From assembly GCA_021647745.1 (NCBI GenBank), contig JAKIUB010000019.1, positions 1-51,854 of the forward strand: a DNA stretch of 51,854 bases, read 5' to 3'. The position numbers and the translations under genes are program-made. Of the stretch, positions 33,748-41,876 are shown piece after piece; within the stretch, counting starts at the first letter, position 1, and each line of letters opens with the position of its first letter. The DNA is from Paracoccaceae bacterium (GTDB lineage: Bacteria; Pseudomonadota; Alphaproteobacteria; Rhodobacterales; Rhodobacteraceae). The notes under the pieces were generated by a model, which searched no databases, was not told where the DNA came from, and was given only the letters and a program-made list of their open reading frames with translations.

Positions 33748-35169
33748 ATGACAAACACGCCCTTCCGCCCGTTTGAGACCACGCTCGACTCCGGGAGCGC
33801 CCTGCAACTGTTGCGCCAAACCGTAGATGGCGGGCATGACGGCGAGATATTCCTTGAGCGCAAGCGCGCCGAAACCCTGATCTTTGATGATGGTAATCTC
33901 AAAAATGCCAGCTTTGATGCCAGCGAGGGTTTCGGGCTGCGGGCGATCAGGGCGGAAACAGCAGCCTATGCCCACTCTTCCGAGATATCGATGGCCGCGC
34001 TCCAGCGCGCCTCGGAGACCGCGCGCCTTGCCATCGGCAGCGGTGGCGGCACATTGGCCGATGCACCAACGAAAACCAACCAGCGCCTTTATACCGATGC
34101 CGACCCGATCACCGATGCCCCTTTTGCGCTCAAAGTCGAAACCCTGAAAGAGATCGACGATTTTACCCGCAGTCTCGACAAGAGGGTTGTGCAGGTTTCG
34201 GCCACCCTCGGCGCCTCCTTGCAGGAGGTCGAAATATTGCGCCCCGAAGGTGATATCCTGCGCGATATCCGCCCGATGACCGTACTTTTTGTCTCCGTCA
34301 CCGTCGAAAAGGACGGCCGCCGCGAGGCCGGCAGCCACGGTAGCGGCGGGCGCACCGAGATCGGGCTGTTACTGAAACCGGCACACTGGAAATCCGCCGC
34401 CCGCGAGGCCTTGCGCATCGCGCTGGTCAATCTCGAAGCACAGGATGCCCCCGCCGGTATCATGGATGTCGCCCTTGGCAATGGCTGGCCCGGTATTTTG
34501 CTGCACGAGGCCATCGGCCACGGGCTGGAGGGGGATTTTAACCGCAAGAAAACCAGCGCTTTTGCCGGCCTGATGGGCAAGCAAGTGGCCGCCAAAGGGG
34601 TGACAGTGGTGGATGACGGCACCATCCCTGACCGCCGCGGCTCCATCAGCTTTGATGACGAGGGCACCCCGAGCCAGCGCAATGTACTGATCGAAGACGG
34701 CATTCTGGTTGGCTATATGCAAGACCGCCAAAACGCCCGCCTGATGGATGTACCCGCCACCGGCAACGGGCGGCGGCAATCCTACGCCCACGCCCCGATG
34801 CCGCGCATGACCAACACCATTATGGAAAGTGGCGATGCCACGCCGGAAGATGTGATAAAAGAGATCAAGGACGGGATATACGCCGTGAACTTCTCCGGCG
34901 GGCAGGTCGACATCACCAACGGCAAGTTCGTCTTCAGCTGCACCGAGGCCTATAAGGTAGAAAACGGCAAGATCAAATATCCGGTAAAAGGTGCCACCCT
35001 GATCGGCGACGGCCCTTCCGTCCTGCGCCAGGTGCGCGCGATCGGCAATGACAGCAAAATGGACCCCGGCATCGGCTCCTGTGGCAAAGCCGGACAAACC
35101 GTGCCCGTGGGCGTAGGCCAGCCAACCCTGCTGATCGGCGGCCTGACCGTGGGCGGCTCCGCCGGCTAA
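33748..35169 (+). CDS. tldD: Metalloprotease TldD
   Basis: Zinc-dependent peptidase subunit that in E. coli works with TldE (PmbA) to degrade unfolded peptides and mature microcins. The 473-residue protein has the HEXXXH motif in LLHEAIGHGLEGD and the family segments YMQDRQNARLM, PRMTNTIMESGDATPEDV and SGGQVDITNGKFVF. The conserved C-terminal glycine-rich part (GIGSCGKAGQTVPVGVGQP) is present. AAGG precedes the ATG. The TldE partner is not in the window. Confidence 0.95.
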   Translation: MTNTPFRPFETTLDSGSALQLLRQTVDGGHDGEIFLERKRAETLIFDDGNLKNASFDASEGFGLRAIRAETAAYAHSSEISMAALQRASETARLAIGSGGGTLADAPTKTNQRLYTDADPITDAPFALKVETLKEIDDFTRSLDKRVVQVSATLGASLQEVEILRPEGDILRDIRPMTVLFVSVTVEKDGRREAGSHGSGGRTEIGLLLKPAHWKSAAREALRIALVNLEAQDAPAGIMDVALGNGWPGILLHEAIGHGLEGDFNRKKTSAFAGLMGKQVAAKGVTVVDDGTIPDRRGSISFDDEGTPSQRNVLIEDGILVGYMQDRQNARLMDVPATGNGRRQSYAHAPMPRMTNTIMESGDATPEDVIKEIKDGIYAVNFSGGQVDITNGKFVFSCTEAYKVENGKIKYPVKGATLIGDGPSVLRQVRAIGNDSKMDPGIGSCGKAGQTVPVGVGQPTLLIGGLTVGGSAG

Positions 35170-35191
35170 AACCGGTTTATCGTATTTAAGG

Positions 35192-35219
35192 ATGACATCG
35201 GGCGATTTCGGGCTATAAC
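35192..35219 (+). promoter_or_regulatory. Candidate promoter of thiolase-SDR operon
   Basis: ATGACA (35192-35197), 16-base spacer, TATAAC (35214-35219); each hexamer matches five of six consensus bases. Transcription would start near 35226, inside the inverted repeat described next. Confidence 0.5.
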
Positions 35220-35236
35220 TGAACAAACGGTCAGTT
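35217..35236. promoter_or_regulatory. Inverted repeat overlapping thiolase promoter, TetR-type operator candidate
   Basis: AACTGA-N8-TCAGTT has perfect six-base arms and spans the end of the -10 hexamer and the predicted start site. Size and placement fit a TetR-family repressor site of the kind that controls acyl-CoA genes; no such regulator is nearby. Confidence 0.5.
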
Positions 35237-35251
35237 AGCTGGAGGAAGCCT

Positions 35252-36433
35252 ATGCCCGATCCGATTGTTATTGTGGGAGCCGCGCGCACTCCGATGGGGG
35301 GCTTTCAGGGGGCGCTCGCCGGAGCAAGTGCCGCAGATCTCGGGGGGGCGGCTATCAGCGCGGCGCTGAAGGCGGCCAATACCGAAGCGTCCGAGGTCAG
35401 CGAATTGCTGATGGGCTGTGTTTTGCCGGCAGGTCAGGGGCAGGCACCAGCGCGTCAGGCGGGCTTTGCTGCCGGACTGGACGAGGCTGTGCCCGCCACT
35501 ACGCTCAACAAAATGTGTGGCTCGGGCATGAAAGCCGCGATGATCGCCCATGACCAGCTATTGGCCGGCAATGGTGATGTGCTGGTTGCCGGCGGTATGG
35601 AAAGCATGACAAATGCGCCATACCTGCTGCCCAAAATGCGCGGCGGGGCACGGATCGGCCACGGTGAGGTTCTTGACCATATGTTTCTTGACGGGCTGGA
35701 GGATGCCTATGAAAAAGGCCGGCTGATGGGCAGTTTTGCCGAGGATTGCGCACAAAAATACAGCTTTAACCGCGAAGATCAGGATGCCTACGCCCTGCAA
35801 TCCCTAAGCAACGCTGTTGCGGCGATCAAGAGCGGGGCTTTTGAGGCCGAAATCACCCCTGTCATCCTGAAAACCCGCAAGGGCGAGATCACGGTAAGTA
35901 TAGACGAACAGCCCGGCAATGCCCGCCCCGACAAGATCCCTGCCCTGCGACCGGCCTTCATGGAGGGCGGCACAATAACAGCCGCCAATGCCTCCTCTAT
36001 CTCGGATGGAGCTGCGGCACTGGTGCTGATGCGGCAATCGCACGCCCTGTCACGCGGGCTAAAGCCACTGGCCCGCATCCTTGGCCATGCCAGCCACGCG
36101 CAAGCCCCGGGCTGGTTTACCACCGCCCCCGTGCCGGCCACACAAAAACTGATGGCGCAAATAGGCTGGGTGGTGGAGGATGTTGACCTGTGGGAGATCA
36201 ACGAAGCTTTTGCCGTTGTGCCGATGGCATTTATGGCCGAACTTGGTATCTCGCGCGAAATAGTCAATGTAAACGGCGGCGCAACCGCGCTTGGCCACCC
36301 CATCGGGGCATCGGGGGCGCGTATTATCGTCACCCTGCTACATGCTCTTGAGCAGCGCGGGCTGAAAAAAGGCATCGCCGCGGTATGTATTGGCGGCGGC
36401 GAGGGCACGGCCATCGCGATTGAAAGGGTCTGA
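35252..36433 (+). CDS. Acetyl-CoA acetyltransferase (thiolase)
   Basis: A 393-residue thiolase that condenses or cleaves acetyl-CoA and acetoacetyl-CoA. Active-site residues are Cys89 in NKMCGSGM, the His in NGGATALGHPIGASGAR (about 349) and the second Cys in CIGGGEGTA (about 379). The length and ALGHPIG/CIGGGEG pattern are those of biosynthetic-type thiolases such as PhaA/AtoB. GGAGGAA precedes the ATG. It is followed after one base by a short-chain dehydrogenase, suggesting an acyl-CoA pathway. The exact chain length is not readable. Confidence 0.93.
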   Translation: MPDPIVIVGAARTPMGGFQGALAGASAADLGGAAISAALKAANTEASEVSELLMGCVLPAGQGQAPARQAGFAAGLDEAVPATTLNKMCGSGMKAAMIAHDQLLAGNGDVLVAGGMESMTNAPYLLPKMRGGARIGHGEVLDHMFLDGLEDAYEKGRLMGSFAEDCAQKYSFNREDQDAYALQSLSNAVAAIKSGAFEAEITPVILKTRKGEITVSIDEQPGNARPDKIPALRPAFMEGGTITAANASSISDGAAALVLMRQSHALSRGLKPLARILGHASHAQAPGWFTTAPVPATQKLMAQIGWVVEDVDLWEINEAFAVVPMAFMAELGISREIVNVNGGATALGHPIGASGARIIVTLLHALEQRGLKKGIAAVCIGGGEGTAIAIERV

Positions 36434-36434
36434 C

Positions 36435-37187
36435 ATGAATATCGACGGATTAAGCGCAATCGTCACCGGTGGTGCCTCGGGGCTAGGCGAGGCAACCGCA
36501 CGGATGCTGGCTGAAAATGGCGCCAGGGTCACAATATTCGATACCAACGGGGCCCTTGGCAAAACCGTCGCGGACCAAATAGGCGGCGATTTCCGGCGTG
36601 TCGATGTCTCGGATACAGGCTCGGTTGCTGCCGGGTTGTCCGGGCTGGAGCCGCGCATTTGCATAAATTGCGCCGGCATCGCACCAGGCGCCAAAACAGT
36701 GGACCGCGAGGGCCAGCCCCATGCGGCGGAGATATTTGCCAAAACCGTAAATATCAACCTGATCGGCACCTTCAATGTCGCGACCCAATCTGCCGCCCTG
36801 ATGGCCACCGCCCCGCCACTGGATGAAGATGGCGCGCGCGGTGTGATCATCAATACCGCCTCGATTGCTGCCTATGAGGGCCAGATCGGGCAAATCGCCT
36901 ATGCGGCCTCCAAGGGCGGGGTTGCCTCCATGACCCTGCCAATGGCGCGAGATATGGCGCGCGCAGGCGTGCGGGTCATGGCCATAGCGCCCGGGCTGTT
37001 TTTGACCCCGATGCTCGAAGGACTGCCCCAAGAGGTACAAGACAGCCTCGGGGCGCAGGCCCCCTTCCCGCCTCGCCTTGGCAAGCCGCCCGAATTTGCC
37101 GCGCTGGTACGCCACATCATTGAGAACCGGATGTTGAACGGCGAGGTGATCCGGCTGGATGCCGCCATCCGCATTCCGCCCAAATAA
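36435..37187 (+). CDS. Short-chain dehydrogenase (type II 3-hydroxyacyl-CoA dehydrogenase-like)
   Basis: A 250-residue SDR. The NAD-binding motif TGGASGLG is at 11-18, NCAGIAPG follows near residue 77, and the catalytic YAASK is at about 156-160. TGGASGLGEATARML together with KTVNINLIGTFNV and MNGEVIRLDAAIRIPPK closely resembles HSD17B10-like 3-hydroxyacyl-CoA dehydrogenases. With the upstream thiolase it could oxidise hydroxyacyl-CoA, for instance in branched-chain amino acid breakdown, or reduce acetoacetyl-CoA. The ATG at 36435 is two bases after the thiolase stop. Confidence 0.9.
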   Translation: MNIDGLSAIVTGGASGLGEATARMLAENGARVTIFDTNGALGKTVADQIGGDFRRVDVSDTGSVAAGLSGLEPRICINCAGIAPGAKTVDREGQPHAAEIFAKTVNINLIGTFNVATQSAALMATAPPLDEDGARGVIINTASIAAYEGQIGQIAYAASKGGVASMTLPMARDMARAGVRVMAIAPGLFLTPMLEGLPQEVQDSLGAQAPFPPRLGKPPEFAALVRHIIENRMLNGEVIRLDAAIRIPPK

Positions 37188-37201
37188 AACACACACCAAA
37201 A

Positions 37202-37234
37202 AAACCGGCAAAATGTGCAGGCTTCCGGCGGTTT
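37202..37234 (+). terminator. Weak terminator candidate after SDR gene
   Basis: AAACCG (37202-37207) and CGGTTT (37229-37234) form a six-base stem ending in three T residues. The stem is weak and the T-run short. Confidence 0.25.
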
Positions 37235-37324
37235 ATAACCGGCGTTTATTGTCAGCTCCCCGTCAGGCAAAATATTCTATACAGCACCCGACTCACATCA
37301 GGGCTGTCTATTAAAGCCCGTAAT

Positions 37325-37975
37325 ATGGATAAGCACATGAAACCTGCAACCAAAGCCCGACTCCTGAAATTCTTTCGTGTCACCCATAGCTGGCTTGGCC
37401 TTTTGGTCTTCCCCTGGATACTGGTGATCGGGCTGACAGGGCTATACCTCAACCACTCAAAGCTGGTGCTAGGCTGGATCAGCAGTGGTGAGTATGATGA
37501 AAGCCAGTTTGCCGAATGGCCCACCGGGCTTGATCTGACCATGGGTGAGGCGATCGTGCCCACGCGTGATATCTGGCCTGGCCAGCGCGTGCTGGACGTA
37601 AAGGAAGATACCTATCACGGATTTGACAGCTTCATCTTTAAAAAGGATTCCGGCAGAATAATCGTCACCCGTGATACCGGTCACTATTTTGTAAGAACCA
37701 ACCTGACCCGCACTACCTATGCCCCTGACGGCACCAAGCTGCACCGCAAAATATATTGGAATTCGGCCTTCAATTGGCTGCACGCCCGCGGCTGGCTGGA
37801 TAACACCTTCGGCACATGGCTGGCCGATATTGCCGCCGGGTCGATGGTAATATTTGCGCTTAGCGGGCTTTATCTGTTTTTTGCGCCGCGTATGCGCAAA
37901 ATCCGGCGTAATCTGGCAAAGTTAAAACCTGCGCGCAAGCTGGACAAGCCCGAACCGCTCGGGCAGAAAAACTGA
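37325..37975 (+). CDS. PepSY-domain membrane protein
   Basis: A 216-residue protein of the PepSY-associated membrane family. An N-terminal segment (RVTHSWLGLLVFPWILVIGLTG) carries the family's His-Ser-Trp-Leu-Gly pattern, a periplasmic loop follows, then HARGWLDNTFGTWLADIAAG and a second membrane segment (GSMVIFALSGLYLFFA) with a basic tail. Relatives occur in iron-uptake and ferric-reductase systems. It may start at ATG 37325 or 37337. It stands alone, converging on the ClpP-like gene. Confidence 0.82.
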   Translation: MDKHMKPATKARLLKFFRVTHSWLGLLVFPWILVIGLTGLYLNHSKLVLGWISSGEYDESQFAEWPTGLDLTMGEAIVPTRDIWPGQRVLDVKEDTYHGFDSFIFKKDSGRIIVTRDTGHYFVRTNLTRTTYAPDGTKLHRKIYWNSAFNWLHARGWLDNTFGTWLADIAAGSMVIFALSGLYLFFAPRMRKIRRNLAKLKPARKLDKPEPLGQKN

Positions 37976-37990
37976 AAACAACGTAAATGC

Positions 37991-38013
37991 GCGGCCGGAG
38001 GGTGTCCGGCCGC
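37991..38013. terminator. Shared hairpin between convergent PepSY and ClpP-like genes
   Basis: GCGGCCGGA and TCCGGCCGC form a perfect nine-base stem with a five-base loop, placed 15 bases after one stop codon and 9 bases from the other. No strong T-run follows on either strand, so it probably acts as a bidirectional barrier rather than a textbook terminator. Confidence 0.5.
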
Positions 38014-38022
38014 ATAAAATAC

Positions 38023-38601
38023 CTATAGCTCGTCAGCCGAGGAAATAACCTTGCCGAGCAGCCCGTAGGCCAGCGCATCCTCGGTAGTGAGCCAGAAATC
38101 CCGGCGGGTATCTTCGGCTATTTTCTCGGGAGTTTGGCCGGTTGCCGCTGCGAAAATACGCTCGAAACGCTCTTTCATGATATTGAGCTGCTCGGCCTGA
38201 ATAGCAATATCGGAAGCCTTGCCACCAATGCCGCCACTAGGCTGATGGAGCAAAAAACGGGTGTTGGGCAGGCAAAAGCGGTTTTCCTTTTTGGCCCCGA
38301 TAAAAATAAGCGCACCCGCGCTGGCCACCCAGCCGGAGCCGATCACCCGCACCACGGGTTTGATAAACTTGATCAGATCATGCACCATATCGCCCGACTC
38401 AACATGCCCGCCGGGCGAAGAAATAAACATGGTGATCGGCTCGTCACTGACTGCCGCGAGCGCAAGCAGGCGCTCGGATGTGGTTTTGGCCAGCTTGTCA
38501 TTTATCTCGCCGACCACGGTCACATAGCGGTTCTCGAAGGTGATGCGCTCGGGCGAAAAAGGCTTTTTATCACCGTTGTTTTCGGAGTTTTCTTCGGTCA
38601 T
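38023..38601 (-). CDS. ClpP-like ATP-dependent protease proteolytic subunit (divergent paralogue)
   Basis: A 192-residue serine protease of the ClpP fold. Catalytic residues are present: Ser94 in VASAGA, His119 in FLLHQPSGG and Asp164 in EDTRRDFWL. The oxyanion SSPGGHVESG and helix KASDIAIQAEQL also fit. It differs from the housekeeping ClpP, which has QAASMGA and IHQPLGG, so it is likely a second paralogue. No ClpX or ClpA gene is adjacent. The N-terminal 15 residues are charged and variable. Target and ATPase partner are unknown. Confidence 0.9.
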   Translation of the reverse strand: MTEENSENNGDKKPFSPERITFENRYVTVVGEINDKLAKTTSERLLALAAVSDEPITMFISSPGGHVESGDMVHDLIKFIKPVVRVIGSGWVASAGALIFIGAKKENRFCLPNTRFLLHQPSGGIGGKASDIAIQAEQLNIMKERFERIFAAATGQTPEKIAEDTRRDFWLTTEDALAYGLLGKVISSADEL

Positions 38602-38766
38602 CTTATTTTTCCTGATTAGGGTCTGAATATGGTTTCGCGCCTTTGTGGCATGTTATGAACCAAGGTGCAATTACAAGCTGGGGCGCCTGAAAAACTTCAG
38701 GACTGCCGAGCAGAGCGAAACCAAATCCATCGTAAAGCATTATTCAGCCCCCGCCAAAAAACCATC

Positions 38767-39636
38767 TTAACCCTTGCGTAGGGTCAGCGTTGTCCACTCC
38801 CCGATCACCCGCCGCTGGACCACGGAAAACCCATACCCCGCATAGGTATTCTCGACCCCCTTCGCCTGCCGGTTCAAAATACCGGAAAGGATCAGCACCG
38901 CGCCGGATGCAGTATGCTCTGCCATTTCCGGCGCCAGCTTTTTGAGCGGACCAGCAAGGATATTGGCAAAAACCAGATCAAACGGAGCGCGCTTATGCAG
39001 CTCCGGATGGCGAAACCCGACAGAGGTCAGCGTTTGTATCTTTCCGCGCAGGTTATTAGCCAGCACATTGGCACGGGCGGTCTCGGTGGCGACCGGATCA
39101 ATATCGCTAGCGACAAAACGGCCATTGAGCACCTTTGCCGCCGCCATGGCCAGCACCGCCGTGCCCGCGCCGATATCCGCGACATTGCGTGCCACCAACC
39201 CCTGCCGCAACAGAAAATCAAACGCCATAAGGCAACCTTGAGTCGTGCCGTGATGGCCGGTCCCAAAGGCCATAGCTGCCTCGATTTGAAGGCCGATCTT
39301 TTCGCTTGGCACATTATCCGCATCATGCCCGCCAAACACCACAAACCGCCCCGCATGCACGGGCTTCAGCTCGCGGCGCACTTCTGCCACCCAGTCTATC
39401 TCGGGTATCTCGGCAATAACAAACGGCCACACATCATGCACCGCACATAACAACGAAAGCGCCACATCGTCAGGGCGCTCAAGAAAATACCCCCCGACCT
39501 CCCACTGGTCCGGCGCACCTTCCACTACAGATATCCCGACACCGGTTGGCGCTGGCTCCATCCTCTCCAGTGCATCGGCAAGCGCCTGGCCGGAGGCTTT
39601 GCCCGAAAGCGTGGTGAGAGCAGAATAGGTGGGCAT
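38767..39636 (-). CDS. prmA: Ribosomal protein L11 methyltransferase PrmA
   Basis: SAM-dependent enzyme that trimethylates ribosomal protein L11. The 289-residue protein has the expected substrate-binding N-terminus and the methyltransferase motifs MAFGTGHHGTTQGCL, VADIGAGTAVLAMAA (SAM site), VASDIDPVA and FANILAGPLKKLAPEM. The start follows the msrA stop after 12 bases, and both are on the minus strand with the MATE gene, so the three may form one unit. Confidence 0.93.
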   Translation of the reverse strand: MPTYSALTTLSGKASGQALADALERMEPAPTGVGISVVEGAPDQWEVGGYFLERPDDVALSLLCAVHDVWPFVIAEIPEIDWVAEVRRELKPVHAGRFVVFGGHDADNVPSEKIGLQIEAAMAFGTGHHGTTQGCLMAFDFLLRQGLVARNVADIGAGTAVLAMAAAKVLNGRFVASDIDPVATETARANVLANNLRGKIQTLTSVGFRHPELHKRAPFDLVFANILAGPLKKLAPEMAEHTASGAVLILSGILNRQAKGVENTYAGYGFSVVQRRVIGEWTTLTLRKG

Positions 39637-39648
39637 GGCCTTGTCCTT

Positions 39649-40272
39649 TTATGGGTGCGGCGTTTTGAAAGCACCGCGCGGGCAGCTCACCCCTGTGCCA
39701 CCTATACCGCAGTATCCGTCAGGGTTTTTGGCGAGGTATTGCTGATGATAAAGTTCAGCGATGTAATAGCCGGGGTTGGCAGATATTTGCGTGGTAATAG
39801 GGCCAAAACCCCCGGCCTGCAAGCTAGGCCCATAAGCGGCTTTGCTGGCCAGTGCCTGCATCTGGTCCACCTTGGAAAAGGTAAAGATAGCCGAGCGATA
39901 CTGGCTGCCGCGATCATTGCCCTGCCGGTCGCCCTGTGTCGGGTCGTGGTGCTCCCAAAAGGCTTTGAGCAGGATTTCGAAACGAATGCTTTTCGGGTCG
40001 TAAACCACATGCACCACTTCGGCATGGCCCGTGCTGCCCGAGCAAACTGCTTCATAGTCTGGTGCGACGCCCTGCCCGCCCGCATAACCAACCGAGGTCG
40101 TAAAAACACCCTCCATCTGCCAAAAAACCCGCTCTGCGCCCCAGAAACAACCCATACCGAACAACACCTGCTGCATCCCCTCGGCAAAAGGACCGGCAAG
40201 CGGGGTTTGCAGCACAAAATGTTTTTCATCCGCTCCCGGCATTTCATGCTTACTCAAACTGAAAATCCCCAT
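39649..40272 (-). CDS. msrA: Peptide methionine sulfoxide reductase A
   Basis: Repairs methionine-S-sulfoxide in proteins. The 207-residue protein has the catalytic GMGCFWGAER with Cys42, then GYAGGQ, YEAVCSGSTGHAEVV, and C-terminal GYCGIGGTGVSC with likely resolving cysteines. GGAGGGG precedes the ATG. It is 12 bases downstream of the MATE gene and just upstream of prmA. No msrB is present here. Confidence 0.95.
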   Translation of the reverse strand: MGIFSLSKHEMPGADEKHFVLQTPLAGPFAEGMQQVLFGMGCFWGAERVFWQMEGVFTTSVGYAGGQGVAPDYEAVCSGSTGHAEVVHVVYDPKSIRFEILLKAFWEHHDPTQGDRQGNDRGSQYRSAIFTFSKVDQMQALASKAAYGPSLQAGGFGPITTQISANPGYYIAELYHQQYLAKNPDGYCGIGGTGVSCPRGAFKTPHP

Positions 40273-40284
40273 AACCCCTCCCTT

Positions 40285-41607
40285 TCAGAGCCGCCCCACA
40301 AAGCGCCACGCGACCAGCATCGCCACCAGCCCGACAAACACACCGGCCAACGCCTGACCATATACCACGCCCTCGGCCCCCAATGCCGTGCTCAGCCACC
40401 AGCAAAGCGGAAACATCAGCAAGCCGTCGCGCAGCCAGTTAAACCCCGTCGACCAAAACGGCCGCCCCAGATTATTAAACGCCGCATTGCTAACAAACAA
40501 GATACCGGTAAACACAAAGCCGCCAGCGGCAAGGTTGGTAAAAGCCAGTACCACGGCCTCGCCCTCCGGCCCAAGCTGAAATGCCGAAATTGCGACCCCG
40601 CGCAGCAGCCACAGCACCAGCCATGCCAACCCGATATACCCCAGACTATATATAATGGCATCACGATAGGTCGAACGCACCCGCGCCATCTGTCCCGCAC
40701 CGTAATTCTGGCCGAAAATACCGCCCACCGCACCCGAAAGCGCAAATATACCGCCAAAAGCCAGCACCGTCAGCCGCCCGACCACCGCCCAGCCGGCCAC
40801 CGCCCCGTCCCCAAACTGCGCCATGAAACCGGTGGCGATATAGTTGCCAAACGGAGTCGAAAGCTGGGTAGCCACGGCAGGCACCGCAATTCTGGCAAAA
40901 TCCGGCGCTACCCTGCGGATACTGGTCAAGCTCGGGCGCGCCGCCAGATCATGGACTCCGATCACAAAATATAGCGCCAGAAGCGCCGTAATGCTGCGCG
41001 CGATATCCATCACATAGGCCGCGCCATCCATTCCAAGGCCAAAGCCGAAAATAAATAGCGGGTCGAGTATCATCGCGACCAGCCCGGCCACAATGGTGAC
41101 GATCATCGAGCGCTTGGCATCACCTTCGGCGCGCAAAATACCGGTGCCGACCATGCCCAGCGCCATAATGGGCAGGCTTGGCACCGAGAGCAGCAAAAAC
41201 CGGCTGGCAATGGCCAGTGTTTCACCCTTGGCACCCGCCAGCGCCAGAATATCCTCGCGAAAATACAGCACAATCATGGCCAGCAGCGTTTGCACAAACA
41301 CCGTAATCACCATCGCCGCACTGGCATGGCGGCGCGCCTGCGCACGGTCACCCCTGCCGATTGCCCGACTTACCAGCGCCACGGCGGCGATCATCAGCCC
41401 GATACCCGCCGACAGGGTGAAAAACTGGATGGTCCAGGCAAAACCGAGCGCGGCCATGTTTTGCTCCACCCCCATACGCGCAACCCAGAACAAGGTCGCC
41501 ACGTCGATCAAAAACATGAATGTCAGACCGATGGTGGCGCTTAACGTCATCACACTGACATGCCGCATGGTCGAACCGGTCAGAAACCGGCCTTGCTTTG
41601 TGCTCAT
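40285..41607 (-). CDS. MATE family efflux transporter
   Basis: A 440-residue membrane transporter with about twelve hydrophobic segments in two similar halves, as in MATE proteins that export cationic drugs or metabolites in exchange for Na+ or H+. Seen family features include VARMGVEQNMAALGFA near residue 40, RAIGRGDRAQARRHA in the first half and GQNYGAGQMARVRS in the second. The substrate is unknown. It is divergent from the YeeE/YedE gene across about 270 bases that hold an inverted repeat. Confidence 0.92.
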   Translation of the reverse strand: MSTKQGRFLTGSTMRHVSVMTLSATIGLTFMFLIDVATLFWVARMGVEQNMAALGFAWTIQFFTLSAGIGLMIAAVALVSRAIGRGDRAQARRHASAAMVITVFVQTLLAMIVLYFREDILALAGAKGETLAIASRFLLLSVPSLPIMALGMVGTGILRAEGDAKRSMIVTIVAGLVAMILDPLFIFGFGLGMDGAAYVMDIARSITALLALYFVIGVHDLAARPSLTSIRRVAPDFARIAVPAVATQLSTPFGNYIATGFMAQFGDGAVAGWAVVGRLTVLAFGGIFALSGAVGGIFGQNYGAGQMARVRSTYRDAIIYSLGYIGLAWLVLWLLRGVAISAFQLGPEGEAVVLAFTNLAAGGFVFTGILFVSNAAFNNLGRPFWSTGFNWLRDGLLMFPLCWWLSTALGAEGVVYGQALAGVFVGLVAMLVAWRFVGRL

Positions 41608-41705
41608 GGCGTGTCTTTTACCGTTATTATTTCAGGAGTGACCGCCGGATAGCCCGAGAGATTTTCGGCCACAGATCGGCATGGATACAGTAAGTTACCG
41701 GTTTT

Positions 41706-41739
41706 TGGCGGGGAGGTTAATTGTCGCATCCCCCCGCCA
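41706..41739. repeat. Inverted repeat upstream of MATE gene
   Basis: TGGCGGGG (41706-41713) and CCCCGCCA (41732-41739) are perfect eight-base arms, 18 bases apart, in the divergent region. Neither side has a terminator T-run downstream of the stem. It could form a leader hairpin in the MATE message. Confidence 0.35.
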
Positions 41740-41876
41740 TAAACGGTGTTGGCAAGGATTGCCACTGTCAGCCGAAAGGATTTTGAATACAACATGATTC
41801 AAGTCAAGGTTTTGGCACAATAGCAGGCCTAAGGAAAAATTCACACCTTGGTAGTGTTGTTTAAAGCAAGGATAGA

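Noticed and set aside
33598..35289. Minus-strand open frames covering tldD
   Set aside because: tldD on the plus strand has the HEXXXH motif and full family length; the antisense frames resemble nothing.
38686..38701. CCTGAA/TTCAGG hairpin between prmA and the ClpP-like gene
   Set aside because: The stem is short and no T-run follows on either strand, so I do not call it a terminator.
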